DNA from: Akkermansiaceae bacterium
GTDB taxonomy: Bacteria; Verrucomicrobiota; Verrucomicrobiia; Verrucomicrobiales; Akkermansiaceae
DNA length: 12,999 nt
Reading direction: 5' to 3'
Assembly (NCBI GenBank): GCA_029288115.1
Contig: JARFPV010000507.1
Coordinates: forward strand, 1 to 12,999
The position numbers were made by a program, and so were the translations under genes. The notes beneath the pieces are model-generated. The model was not told the DNA's origin. It ran no database searches and worked only from the letters and a program-made list of their open reading frames with translations. This document shows, piece after piece, positions 1 to 7,036 of this stretch. How positions within the stretch are numbered: position 1 is the stretch's first letter; each line of letters starts with the position of its first letter.

Positions 1-40
1 CCCCCCCCCCCCCACCACCCCCCCCCCCCCCCCCCCCCCC
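1..40. other. poly-C artefact at contig edge
   Basis: Thirty-eight of the first 40 bases are C (A at 14 and 17). On the opposite strand this is a poly-G run directly beyond Illumina adapter sequence. That is what two-colour Illumina chemistry produces when a read runs off the end of a short library molecule. It is a sequencing and assembly artefact and should be trimmed; it is not a genomic repeat. Confidence 0.95.
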
Positions 41-87
41 ACACTAGACAATCTTCGTCGGCAGCGTCAGATGTGTATAAGAGACAG
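41..87. other. Illumina P5 end, index and Nextera read-1 adapter
   Basis: Bases 55-87 match the 33-nt Nextera/Tn5 read-1 adapter exactly, ending in the 19-bp mosaic end AGATGTGTATAAGAGACAG at 69-87. Bases 41-44 (ACAC) fit the 3' end of the P5 primer, and 45-54 (TAGACAATCT) fit a 10-nt i5 index. The order is that of a finished library molecule, so this is untrimmed adapter joined to the insert at base 88. No biology should be read from it. The mosaic end here is a library reagent, not evidence of a natural Tn5 element. Confidence 0.97.
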
Positions 88-892
88 CCTCAGGATCTTT
101 GATGGCGAGCTCATCTGGTTGTGGCTCACGATCGAGGTTGCTCGCGATATCGTCCTGTCCCGCGGCGGAGGCCACTTGGGAGGCGGTCCAGCCGTGCTCA
201 TTGATCGCGTAGCGGTTGGCGCCACTATCTAACAATGCCTGAACCGTGTCCTTGTGACCTTTTTGCGCAGCGAGCATGAGTGGGGTCATTCCTCCAGTGT
301 GGCGGGCATAGACGGAAGCACCGTAGCTGGTGAGGGTATCGATGGTTTTGTGTCTTCCCTGGGCGGCGGCGTAGAGCAGGGCGGTGTCCAGACTGCTTCG
401 CGAGTAGGGTGCAAGCTCCTCGATACAGCTCGGATGATTGCCATCGACGGCAAGGATGAGGGCGGTGCGTTTTTTGGTATCCTTGAGCTCTGCCTTGGCT
501 CCCTTCCTGAGCAGGTAACGCACCATGGTGTGTTGTCCCTCACGTGCGGCAAGCATCAGTGGAGTGACGCCATCCAGTCCGGGAATGTCGATACCTACCT
601 CCGACTCAAGCAGGAAGGCGACGGACTCTTGTCTGCCTGCACGTGCTGAGAGATGCATGGCGGTCCAGCCATTGTCATCCTTGGTGAGGAGATCCATGCC
701 CTGTTTGGAAAAAAGTTCGAGCACCCGCACATCGCCGTTTTCCGCAGCGCGGAGGAAGTCCGCGGGGGTCGCCTCATACCCTGAAGTCTCCAGGTCCTGC
801 GCCGCCTTTTCCTTTTTATCACCGCATGAGGTCAATAGCAGGCATGCTGTTAGGCATCCGGTCAGCAAGATCGAAAGGTTTCCACATTTCAT
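88..892 (-). CDS. ankyrin-repeat lipoprotein, 3' end missing
   Basis: The product is predicted to be a lipid-anchored ankyrin-repeat protein, probably acting in protein binding in the periplasm or outer membrane. From the chosen ATG at 892 the N-terminus is basic, then hydrophobic, and ends in a lipobox, Leu-Leu-Thr-Ser before Cys. A charged linker follows (GDKKEKAAQD). An in-frame ATG at 904 would add four residues (MIRV); I prefer 892 because it gives a standard type II signal peptide. About six ankyrin repeats follow, with clear helix signatures such as GWTAMHLSARAG, GVTPLMLAAREG, GMTPLMLAAQKG and GWTASQVASAAG. About 268 residues are genuine. The frame then runs into adapter sequence, which adds the false tail VSYTHLTLPTKIV and a false stop at 44-46. 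The true C-terminus is unknown. The gene diverges from galK. Ankyrin repeats do not reveal the binding partner. Confidence 0.85.
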
Positions 893-918
893 AACCCTTA
901 TCATAGCCTGAGTCAGAT

Positions 919-931
919 GGCATTCAATGCC
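919..931. promoter_or_regulatory. hyphenated palindrome between ankyrin gene and galK
   Basis: GGCATT and AATGCC form a perfect 6-bp inverted repeat around one central C, in the 117-base gap between divergent genes. Size and position suit a small operator, but one 13-base dyad of this kind can arise by chance. No regulator gene lies beside it. Confidence 0.3.
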
Positions 932-968
932 GAAACACGTGTCCTCGACGATGATACGAAAGAATTTG

Positions 969-977
969 TGTAATAAT
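969..977 (+). promoter_or_regulatory. possible extended -10 promoter for galK
   Basis: The bases TGT followed by AATAAT resemble a sigma-70 extended -10 element (TGn then TATAAT, five of six hexamer matches). They lie about 33 bases upstream of the galK ATG at 1010. I see no convincing -35 hexamer at the usual spacing, so this is only a candidate. Confidence 0.3.
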
Positions 978-1009
978 GGCTCGCAGAGATCGTCAGATTA
1001 GGTATCCGT

Positions 1010-2218
1010 ATGTATCAGCAACACGACACCATGAGCGACGACAATCCCATATTCGACCAACTCAAAAAAGAGCTCCTTGAGCACTTCGAAAAAATCCACG
1101 GCATGGAGCCGTTTATCATCGCCGTGGCACCTGCGCGTGTGAACCTGATTGGTGAGCATATCGATTATTGTGATGGCTTCGTGCTGCCCGCTGGAATCAA
1201 CCGGCATGTGGTTATTGCGGCGGCTCCCAACGGGACATCCGAGGCGAACCTTCACTCCACCATGCTTCCAGACCAGCCAGCCACGGTGATGCTTGATGAG
1301 CCGCAAACACCGGGTCAGCCGAAGTGGGCTGATTACATTCGCGGGGTGTTTGATGGATTTTGCGACAAGGGTTTCTGGCCACTTCCCGGGTTTGATGCGG
1401 TGATTCACGCGAATATTCCACTAGGTGCCGGGCTTTCCAGCTCGGCCGCAATTGAGGTGGCGGCTGCGACAATGGTGGAAGGTCTGTTAGGTATTGAAAT
1501 TAACCCCAAAAACAAGGCGCTGCTATGCCAGCGTGCGGAACGGAAGTTCGCAGGTGTCCCCTGTGGCATCATGGACCAGTTCGCCTCTGTATTCGCGAAA
1601 AACGATCATTTTGTACTCATCGACTGCCGTTCAGAGGAAGCGCAGCCTATCCCGTTTACAGATAAATCCATCAGTATGGTGATCGCAGACACCAATGTAC
1701 ATCATGAACTGAGTGATGGGGCATACGCGAACCGCAGGAAACAGACAGAGATAGCTCTGTCGATCATTGGGAAGGAATCATGGCGCGAAGTCACCATGGA
1801 TGACCTCGATGCAGTGAAGGAGGAAATGAATGAGGTGGTCTATCGGCGTGCCCGACACGTGATTACCGAGATCGATCGCACCCAGCAGGCGGCGATTGCA
1901 GTTTCGCAAGGAAAGACTGGCGAGGTGGGTGAAATGATGGCGGCTAGTCACCGGTCGTTGCGTGACGATTTTGAAGTCTCTTGCAAGGAACTTGATGCCA
2001 TGGTGGAGATCGCCTGGGATATCGGTATTGATGGTGGTGTGCTTGGGAGCCGGATGACCGGTGGCGGCTTCGGGGGTTCGACCATTACTCTTGTTAGGAC
2101 AGAGAAGGTGGAGGAAGTGATGGCTGAAATGCGATCACGCTACCAAGAGCAAACCGGTATCAAGCCACAGATCTTTTCCACGCGTGCGGTTGATGGCGCT
2201 AGACAGGAGGAGCGCTAG
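1010..2218 (+). CDS. galK: galactokinase
   Basis: Galactokinase phosphorylates alpha-D-galactose with ATP to galactose 1-phosphate, the first committed step of the Leloir pathway, in the cytoplasm. All family marks are present: the N-terminal galactokinase signature PARVNLIGEHIDY (about residues 41-53), the GHMP ATP-binding loop PLGAGLSSSAA (about 136-146), the catalytic Asp in CGIMDQF (about 184-190), and the C-terminal GHMP motif MTGGGFGG (about 348-355). At about 402 residues it is slightly longer than the E. coli enzyme, because of a short N-terminal extension. The ATG at 1010 has an AGG about 10 bases upstream; an ATG at 1031 (MSDDNPIF) is also possible. No galT, galE or transporter is nearby, so the rest of the pathway must be elsewhere. 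The TAG stop overlaps the stop codon of the convergent phosphatase gene. Confidence 0.96.
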   Translation: MYQQHDTMSDDNPIFDQLKKELLEHFEKIHGMEPFIIAVAPARVNLIGEHIDYCDGFVLPAGINRHVVIAAAPNGTSEANLHSTMLPDQPATVMLDEPQTPGQPKWADYIRGVFDGFCDKGFWPLPGFDAVIHANIPLGAGLSSSAAIEVAAATMVEGLLGIEINPKNKALLCQRAERKFAGVPCGIMDQFASVFAKNDHFVLIDCRSEEAQPIPFTDKSISMVIADTNVHHELSDGAYANRRKQTEIALSIIGKESWREVTMDDLDAVKEEMNEVVYRRARHVITEIDRTQQAAIAVSQGKTGEVGEMMAASHRSLRDDFEVSCKELDAMVEIAWDIGIDGGVLGSRMTGGGFGGSTITLVRTEKVEEVMAEMRSRYQEQTGIKPQIFSTRAVDGARQEER

Positions 2219-3801
2219 AGCCCTGACCCGACATCCAGGGCGAATAGGCAAACGTCGTCGTCAAAGTCACCACCGGCAGAATGTCTGCGGGCGTGGTCGA
2301 TCAGGGAGTCCAGGCTGTCATCAATGTTCTCTTTCGATGTGTCCTGGATTTGCTGAATGATATTTTCGAGGCCCAGTTGTTGACCTTCGGCATCCTCCAC
2401 CTCATGCAGGCCGTCGGTGAAGATGACCATGCGGTCGATATCGTCGAGCGAAATGGATTCTGTCGTGTAGGGGCTTTTCGGTATGAGGCCGAGAGCGGGG
2501 TTGGGTTTGCCGTCGCCATGTGTGAGCTGATTGGTCTCGCCCAAGCGGGTGACGATGGGTGCCGGGTGACCAGCGCAGCTGTAGGAGAGGGTGCCTTTTT
2601 TTAAATCGATGACGCAGTAAACAGCGGTGGCGAAAAGGGTGACGTCCGCGCGTTCAAGGATGGATACAAGACCTTCGTTGATACCGTAGAGGAACCACTC
2701 CGGGCTGGTTGCGGAGTCGCGCTCTTTTTCAATCAGCCCGCGAAGCATTGAGACGATGAGTGAGGCGCGCACACCGTGGCCCATGACATCGCATACCAGG
2801 ACGCCAATGCAGTCCTGGGAAATGGGCATGACTTCGTAAAAGTCCCCTGCCATCTCAGAAGCCGGTGTGTATCGGCAGGCAAATGAGACCTCGCGGTCGT
2901 GAGCGCGTAGCACCAGACCCTCAACGCTGCTGGGAAGGAGCGCTTGCTGGATTTGGCGTGCGAGTTGGAGCTCTTCCTCGAAGGCGACGTTCCTCTGTCG
3001 CAATTCCTCAGCTGCATTGGTGAGAAGCCTTTGGGTTTTAACCAGTTTGGTAATGTCACTGGTGATGCCAAAGGTGCCGAGCAGATTACCGTGCCGATCC
3101 AGCCATGGCAGCTTGGTGATTTCCACCCATGTGTCCTCCTTACCGTCCCAGTTCTCACGTTGGATGACGTTGATCTGAGGTTCACGGGTTTCCATGATGT
3201 GGATTTCATCGGCCCGGGCAGTGTCCGCATGAGCTTTGCCAAAAAAATCGTGGTCGGTTTTGCCAACGAGGTCTTCACCGGATTCTTTGCCGAACTTTCT
3301 GGCGATGGAGGTGTTGGCAACCACAAACCTGGACTCCTTGTCCTTGTAGTAAACATTCACCGGGATGTTATCAATCAGCTCGCGCAGTCTGTAGCGCTCT
3401 TCCTCAAGTGATATTTCCGCGATCTTCCTGCGCGAAATATCAATGAATGAACCGACAACCCGCAAGGCTTTTCCCTGATCATCTCTAACAACTACGCCAC
3501 GTATTCTGAACCAGTGCCATTGTCCATCGGGATGGCGGTAGCGGCAGTCAGCAGCGAGGTTATCCGCTGCATCAGGTGAAAGGGCATCCGCGAGAGATTG
3601 TTGAAAATCCTCGAGATCCTCCTCGTGGAGATACTCGGTGGGTTCGGCGATGACATTCGGTGCGGACTCCTTGGGGTAGCCTAACAGTTTGAGGACTCGA
3701 TCCGAATAGTAGATTTCATCTTCTCCCACGAACCAGTCCCAGACGCCTTCATTGGATGCCTGCAACGCAAGCTCGAGCCGATCCTTAGAGTCGCCATCCA
3801 T
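2215..3801 (-). CDS. PAS-PAS-PP2C (RsbU/SpoIIE-type) serine phosphatase
   Basis: This is a cytoplasmic sensor phosphatase of 528 residues. Residues about 8-125 form a PAS domain with a PAC tail (RYRHPDGQWHWFRIRG, then GSFIDISRRK). Residues about 135-253 form a second PAS/PAC unit ending GTFGITSDITKL. A helical linker at about 255-290 ends ELQLARQIQQALLP, the typical lead-in to RsbU-type phosphatases. The PP2C core (about 300-525) has the metal-binding motifs AGDFYE (318-323), CDVMGHG (337-343), FTDGLHE (461-467) and DDDV (514-517). Proteins of this family dephosphorylate anti-anti-sigma factors (STAS domains) in partner-switching systems. No STAS protein or anti-sigma kinase is adjacent, so the target is unknown, and so is the PAS ligand. 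It is the last gene of a minus-strand cluster, 44 bases after the hydrolase gene. Its ATG has no clear Shine-Dalgarno sequence. Confidence 0.93.
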   Translation of the reverse strand: MDGDSKDRLELALQASNEGVWDWFVGEDEIYYSDRVLKLLGYPKESAPNVIAEPTEYLHEEDLEDFQQSLADALSPDAADNLAADCRYRHPDGQWHWFRIRGVVVRDDQGKALRVVGSFIDISRRKIAEISLEEERYRLRELIDNIPVNVYYKDKESRFVVANTSIARKFGKESGEDLVGKTDHDFFGKAHADTARADEIHIMETREPQINVIQRENWDGKEDTWVEITKLPWLDRHGNLLGTFGITSDITKLVKTQRLLTNAAEELRQRNVAFEEELQLARQIQQALLPSSVEGLVLRAHDREVSFACRYTPASEMAGDFYEVMPISQDCIGVLVCDVMGHGVRASLIVSMLRGLIEKERDSATSPEWFLYGINEGLVSILERADVTLFATAVYCVIDLKKGTLSYSCAGHPAPIVTRLGETNQLTHGDGKPNPALGLIPKSPYTTESISLDDIDRMVIFTDGLHEVEDAEGQQLGLENIIQQIQDTSKENIDDSLDSLIDHARRHSAGGDFDDDVCLFALDVGSGL

Positions 3802-3816
3802 ACTTTGACTGAATAA

Positions 3817-3832
3817 CCCCGATTTGGCGGGG
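3817..3832 (-). terminator. short GC hairpin between hydrolase and phosphatase genes
   Basis: CCCCG and CGGGG form a 5-bp stem with a 6-base loop. It lies 13 bases past the hydrolase stop on the minus strand and 15 bases before the phosphatase ATG, and is followed by TTATT. The stem is short and the T-tract poor, so it may attenuate rather than end transcription, or simply act in the 5' leader of the phosphatase gene. Confidence 0.35.
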
Positions 3833-3845
3833 AATCAATCAGGAA

Positions 3846-4565
3846 CTAACCCAGATACTTGTCCAGCCATGCGCAGACGTGCTCTGCCACAAGCTGGTGA
3901 TGATCTTCGAATGAATGAGTCGCGTTCTCGATTTCTACCAGCTCGGATGTGCCTTGAAGCACTGCGATCAGGTCGTGGCTGTCTCTAGGAAACACCACAT
4001 CGTCTGCTGTGCCGTGTAGCAGCAGCCATGGTGCCTTCACTCCCTTGGCAGCATCCAGAACGTTGTCAATGGCGTGCATGTCATCCACATACTTCTGGGA
4101 AAGCGGGCAGCCGTCTTCATCCCACATATTCCCTTGATCGGGTGTGACGTCTCCGAATTCTCTGTCGCAAAACTCCGCCGTATGAACCATCCCGGCGAGC
4201 GAAATGAGAGCGTTGATCCGCTCGTCCCGAGCTGCTGTTAGGGCCCCGACAGCGCCTCCCATGCTGTGTCCGATGTAGGCGATCTTTTTGCCATGGCCAA
4301 CTTGGTCGAGAACAGCTGTTAGGTCGGAGATTTCTTTGGTCACCGTGCTGTCCTGAAAACTACCTTCGGAGTTTCCGTTACCCGAAAACGACATCCGCAG
4401 TGTAGGATAGCCGTGATCCTGTAGTGCCTTTGCCAGCCAGAATAGCAGTGGCCGGTCCTTATCGCCTGTCACGCCATGACCGAGGATGACCAGGCAGTCG
4501 TCGCGCCCTGCATCGTGAAGTTCGGTATCGAGAAGCTCACCGTTTTGGTTTTTGATAGCTGTCAT
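3846..4565 (-). CDS. alpha/beta hydrolase (serine hydrolase of the S33/esterase type)
   Basis: This is a 239-residue cytoplasmic alpha/beta-hydrolase with a complete set of catalytic motifs. The oxyanion-hole segment is LGHGVTG (28-34). The nucleophile elbow is GHSMGG with Ser101. The acid is Asp188 or Asp189 in HGTADD, and the histidine is His217 in ATHSFEDH. An inserted lid region (about 125-175) includes DREFGDVTPDQGNMW. The fold and motifs support ester or amide hydrolysis, but the substrate cannot be read from the sequence. There is no signal peptide. The ATG at 4565 is three bases past the stop of the dehydrogenase gene, and CCTAACA ends one base before the ATG, with no Shine-Dalgarno sequence. 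The tight spacing implies co-transcription with the dehydrogenase and the DOMON-like gene. Confidence 0.9.
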   Translation of the reverse strand: MTAIKNQNGELLDTELHDAGRDDCLVILGHGVTGDKDRPLLFWLAKALQDHGYPTLRMSFSGNGNSEGSFQDSTVTKEISDLTAVLDQVGHGKKIAYIGHSMGGAVGALTAARDERINALISLAGMVHTAEFCDREFGDVTPDQGNMWDEDGCPLSQKYVDDMHAIDNVLDAAKGVKAPWLLLHGTADDVVFPRDSHDLIAVLQGTSELVEIENATHSFEDHHQLVAEHVCAWLDKYLG

Positions 4566-4566
4566 A

Positions 4567-4573
4567 TGTTAGG
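4567..4573 (-). promoter_or_regulatory. CCTAACA word one base before the hydrolase start
   Basis: On the coding strand CCTAACA contains the TAA stop of the dehydrogenase gene and ends one base before the hydrolase ATG. This is one of three copies of a window-wide repeated word that sit directly before a start codon. The function is unknown. Confidence 0.35.
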
Positions 4574-5462
4574 AGGTTCTGCCTTTGAATGTGAGTTCGG
4601 CAACACCGGATTTGTCCAGTTCGCCGATGCCGAGTTCGATCATTTTTCTGTACTGCTCTTCCGTTGCTTCGGAGAGTGGGAGGCTGATTCCTTCTGCCTT
4701 ACCCAGAGCATTGGCGATGCCGCTGTCCTTGGCTGCGTGAGCGGCGGAGAACCAGCATTCGTGGTCACGATCGATCATGTCTTCTGAGTCGGTCTCCAAC
4801 ACGCGTGAGTTGGCTCCTGTCTGGGAAAACACCTCACAGAGCATACCGAGGTCAAGCCCCAGGGCGTCGCCCAAACCAAGTCCCTCGGCGAGCGCGGCTG
4901 TGTTGATGTTCATCACCATATTGACGAGTGCTTTGACTTTCGCGGCTTCACCGGCGTGGCCGATGTAGCGCAGGTTCGTCGAGAGCTGATCCAGCACTTC
5001 CCGGCAGGCGTTGAATCCCTCCTCGCTGCCGCCAATCATCAGGTAGAGGCTGCCTTCGCGTGCCTGGCTGATGCTCGATGCCATACAGGCTTCAAGAGAG
5101 GTGGCTCCGACGAGATCCGCGGCTTTTTCGATCTCAACATGCACGTCAGGAGAAACGGTCGCGCAGTTGATGAAGGTTTTACCACTGGCGTCGACTAACA
5201 GGTTATCCTCCTCATTGAGGAAAATCTCACGCATGGAGTCGTCGTCGGTGACCACAGTGATGATGATGTCTGCGTCCCGGGTAGTTTCAGCGAGTGTGGC
5301 GGCGGCTGTGCAGCCGAGCTCCCCGGCAAGACTTTGTGCGGCCTCAGCATAGACATCATAAACGGCGGTGATGGTGTGGCCGCAGTCGTTCAGGCGGCGT
5401 GCCATGTTGGCACCCATGCGTCCGACGCCTACGAAGGATATTTTTTTTGTCGTGTTACTCAT
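4569..5462 (-). CDS. NAD(P)-dependent beta-hydroxyacid dehydrogenase (3-hydroxyisobutyrate dehydrogenase family)
   Basis: This 297-residue cytoplasmic oxidoreductase belongs to the family of 3-hydroxyisobutyrate dehydrogenase, tartronate semialdehyde reductase and GLYR1. Residues 8-36 are a Rossmann start with GVGRMGANMA. FINCATVSPD (97-106) matches the segment after the cofactor site. EACMASSISQAREGSLYLMIGG (124-145) corresponds to the substrate-binding glycine-rich region, usually APVSGG, here altered. Lys177 in AKVKALVNM aligns with the catalytic lysine of the K-x-x-N-N motif. By that alignment the first Asn is replaced by Val and the second is kept. A second conserved Lys is in HAAKDSGIA (242-250). 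The length is normal. The substrate is not predictable. The ATG at 5462 is four bases past the upstream stop, with CCTAACA ending two bases before it. It forms an apparent operon with the DOMON-like and hydrolase genes. Confidence 0.9.
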   Translation of the reverse strand: MSNTTKKISFVGVGRMGANMARRLNDCGHTITAVYDVYAEAAQSLAGELGCTAAATLAETTRDADIIITVVTDDDSMREIFLNEEDNLLVDASGKTFINCATVSPDVHVEIEKAADLVGATSLEACMASSISQAREGSLYLMIGGSEEGFNACREVLDQLSTNLRYIGHAGEAAKVKALVNMVMNINTAALAEGLGLGDALGLDLGMLCEVFSQTGANSRVLETDSEDMIDRDHECWFSAAHAAKDSGIANALGKAEGISLPLSEATEEQYRKMIELGIGELDKSGVAELTFKGRTS

Positions 5463-5464
5463 TT

Positions 5465-5471
5465 TGTTAGG
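5465..5471 (-). promoter_or_regulatory. CCTAACA word two bases before the dehydrogenase start
   Basis: On the coding strand CCTAACA contains the TAA stop of the DOMON-like gene and is followed by AA and the dehydrogenase ATG. This is the same arrangement as at the next junction in the cluster (4567-4573). No Shine-Dalgarno sequence is present. The function is unknown. Confidence 0.35.
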
Positions 5472-6087
5472 TGGTTGGTTCGTGAAAGGTGAGTCCGCCG
5501 TCGTGAATGCGGACGGGTTGAAAAAGATCCGTCTGGTGAAAGTCCGGTTCGCCCTCCGGGGCTGGTGTTGCTGTTAGAAATCGTTGCTCAGGTGAATCAA
5601 TAATCATCGTTACGTTCATATGGGACTGCGCACCGAAATTTACTCGCGCCTGCAGAATGTCGAGCGGAATTGACGCTGCTGCCATCCACGAGCCATCGGG
5701 TGTTAGATCGCCGAATGTTTTGACTCCTGGCATTTCAATATCCTCTTCATAGGCACGCACGCGTGGTGCGGTGAACTCCGCTCTCCACCACGCGCCATTC
5801 GGTGCGAGGTTGAACTCCAGATAACGGCCCGACTCAGGATCGCTGATAAAGAACTCGGCGACGTCATGTTTCCAGAGTTCCGGGATGAATTTTCCAGGGC
5901 GTGCCTGCGGATGTATCTGGGCGGGTTTTTGGCGTGTTGCTACGAACCAGAAGCTGCCGTGGTCGATCGCCAGCCCAAATGCTCCCGGGACCTCAATCGG
6001 TTCGCCGTACCAGTCCTTTTGCAGCCCGAAAAGCGCCAGATCGAGCTCCCCCCAATTCAGTGGTTGATGTTTTTTCTCGATGAGCAT
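5467..6087 (-). CDS. DOMON/CBM9-like domain protein
   Basis: This is a 206-residue protein that looks like one beta-sandwich domain of the CBM9/DOMON type. The key stretch is ELWKHDVAEFFISDPESGRY followed by LEFNLAPNGAWW (about residues 70-102), the pattern WxxDxxExF then YxEFxxxPxGxW. I associate this version with the DOMON domain found alone or fused to MurB-like proteins in Verrucomicrobia and relatives; that is from memory, not a search. Related domains bind carbohydrate, heme or other small ligands; no ligand is evident here. There is no signal peptide, so it is probably cytoplasmic. It is the first gene of the minus-strand cluster, and its TAA stop lies within CCTAACA four bases before the dehydrogenase ATG. 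The start at 6087 is the first in-frame ATG and lacks a clear ribosome-binding site. Confidence 0.8.
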   Translation of the reverse strand: MLIEKKHQPLNWGELDLALFGLQKDWYGEPIEVPGAFGLAIDHGSFWFVATRQKPAQIHPQARPGKFIPELWKHDVAEFFISDPESGRYLEFNLAPNGAWWRAEFTAPRVRAYEEDIEMPGVKTFGDLTPDGSWMAAASIPLDILQARVNFGAQSHMNVTMIIDSPEQRFLTATPAPEGEPDFHQTDLFQPVRIHDGGLTFHEPTT

Positions 6088-6229
6088 CTGCGGCGGATTC
6101 TGGGTGGCTCACACGGTTTTGCCAAAGCCAAAACACACCTAGTAGGGAGAAAAGTGAAAAAAATTCATGATTACGTGAAATATCCTCGCCAATGCGGCTT
6201 ATTTATGGTGTTAATAAGTCATTCACAAA

Positions 6230-6244
6230 CAGGGTTAATCCCTG
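6230..6244. promoter_or_regulatory. inverted repeat upstream of DUF1287 gene
   Basis: CAGGG and CCCTG form a perfect 5-bp inverted repeat with a 5-base AT spacer (TTAAT), 31 bases before the DUF1287 ATG. It has the layout of a dimeric regulator site, but this is unproven. Confidence 0.3.
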
Positions 6245-6251
6245 ATTCCAC

Positions 6252-6269
6252 AAGCTTTCTAGAAACCTT
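6252..6269. promoter_or_regulatory. 18-base palindrome just before the DUF1287 start
   Basis: The core TTTCTAGAAA (6256-6265) is a perfect 10-bp palindrome. It is flanked by AAG and CTT beyond one C:C mismatch, giving 16 of 18 symmetric positions. It ends six bases before the ATG at 6276. In DNA it could be an operator; in RNA it could fold over the ribosome entry site. Confidence 0.35.
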
Positions 6270-6275
6270 AAATAA

Positions 6276-7013
6276 ATGAACCACATCGAGTACATCGGCC
6301 CAAGACCCCAAAAAAAAGCACGCAAGCCGTGGGGGGGTGGATGGTTGATGATACTACTGGTTGTGGTTGTGGTGTCATTTATAGCCAAACCTTTCATCGC
6401 TGAGCTATGGGCTGACCGAGGCAATCCAACCGAGCTCAAAGTCGAGGAAACCGTCGCCTGGCTTGCCAAGGGAGATAGCTTTGGCAACGAGCTTGCAGCC
6501 GCGGCACTCGAGCGCACCCGCGAGGACGTGACCTACGATCCCGCATACTACAGTATTTCTTATCCCATGGGTGATATTCCCGTAGACAAAGGCGTCTGCA
6601 CAGACGTGGTGGTCCGCAGCTACCGCACGCTGGGGATCGATCTCCAACAGCTTGTCCACGAGGACATGCAAAACAATTTCCGCATCTACCCGCAGATCTG
6701 GGGATTGGAAGGGCCGGACACAAACATCGACCACCGTCGCGTGCCAAACCTGCAGCGCTACTTCAGCAGATTTGGAATCGAGATCCAAATCCCCGAATCA
6801 GGCCCACAGGCTGAGAATTTCAAATACGGCGATGTTGTTGCGTGGCGTCTGCCACATGGAGCAACCCATATCGGAGTCGTTGTCCCCGGACCCGGTGACC
6901 GCCGTGATGAAATGTGGATCGTGCACAACATCGGTTCAGGTCCGAAGTGGGACAACCAGTTGTTCGAGTACCAGATGATCGGTCACTACCGCTTTGACGG
7001 CAGCCGCCGGTAG
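6276..7013 (+). CDS. membrane-anchored DUF1287 protein
   Basis: This 245-residue protein has a basic N-terminus, one membrane helix at about residues 23-41, and a DUF1287 domain filling the rest, predicted outside the cytoplasmic membrane. The family marks are strong: YDPAYYSISYPMGDIP (87-102), GVCTDVVVRSYRTLGIDLQ (106-124), the NIDHRRVPNLQRYF stretch (150-163), and KYGDVVAW, then THIGVV (about 183-202). Cys108 and His198 sit where an NlpC/P60-like papain-fold peptidase would have its catalytic pair, with His153 or His217 as further conserved residues. A cell-wall peptidase or amidase role is an inference; the family remains of unknown function. Most homologues I recall carry a cleaved signal peptide. 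Here FIAKPFIAELWA follows the helix and no clear cleavage site is visible. The ATG is preceded by an AT tract without a Shine-Dalgarno sequence. Confidence 0.88.
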   Translation: MNHIEYIGPRPQKKARKPWGGGWLMILLVVVVVSFIAKPFIAELWADRGNPTELKVEETVAWLAKGDSFGNELAAAALERTREDVTYDPAYYSISYPMGDIPVDKGVCTDVVVRSYRTLGIDLQQLVHEDMQNNFRIYPQIWGLEGPDTNIDHRRVPNLQRYFSRFGIEIQIPESGPQAENFKYGDVVAWRLPHGATHIGVVVPGPGDRRDEMWIVHNIGSGPKWDNQLFEYQMIGHYRFDGSRR

Positions 7014-7036
7014 TTTTTTCGGTGCGGGGTGTTTGT

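Larger units (their letters stand above)
6088..6275. promoter_or_regulatory. divergent intergenic region
   Basis: This AT-rich gap of 188 bases lies between the divergent DOMON-like and DUF1287 genes and must hold both promoters. I found no hexamer pair good enough to name. It contains two dyads near its right end (listed separately). I see no RNA gene or small ORF of note. Confidence 0.5.

Noticed and set aside
69..87. Tn5 mosaic end suggesting a transposon insertion
   Set aside because: It is embedded in the complete Nextera adapter with index and P5 end, so it is a library reagent.
254..649. Plus-strand ORF of 131 codons opposite the ankyrin gene
   Set aside because: It has no recognisable domain and lies fully antisense to a gene with clear ankyrin repeats. 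Other long overlapping frames in the window were rejected for the same reason.
7000..7020. Rho-independent terminator after the DUF1287 gene
   Set aside because: There is a T-run at 7015-7020, but the best stem is only four base pairs (CGGC/GCCG).
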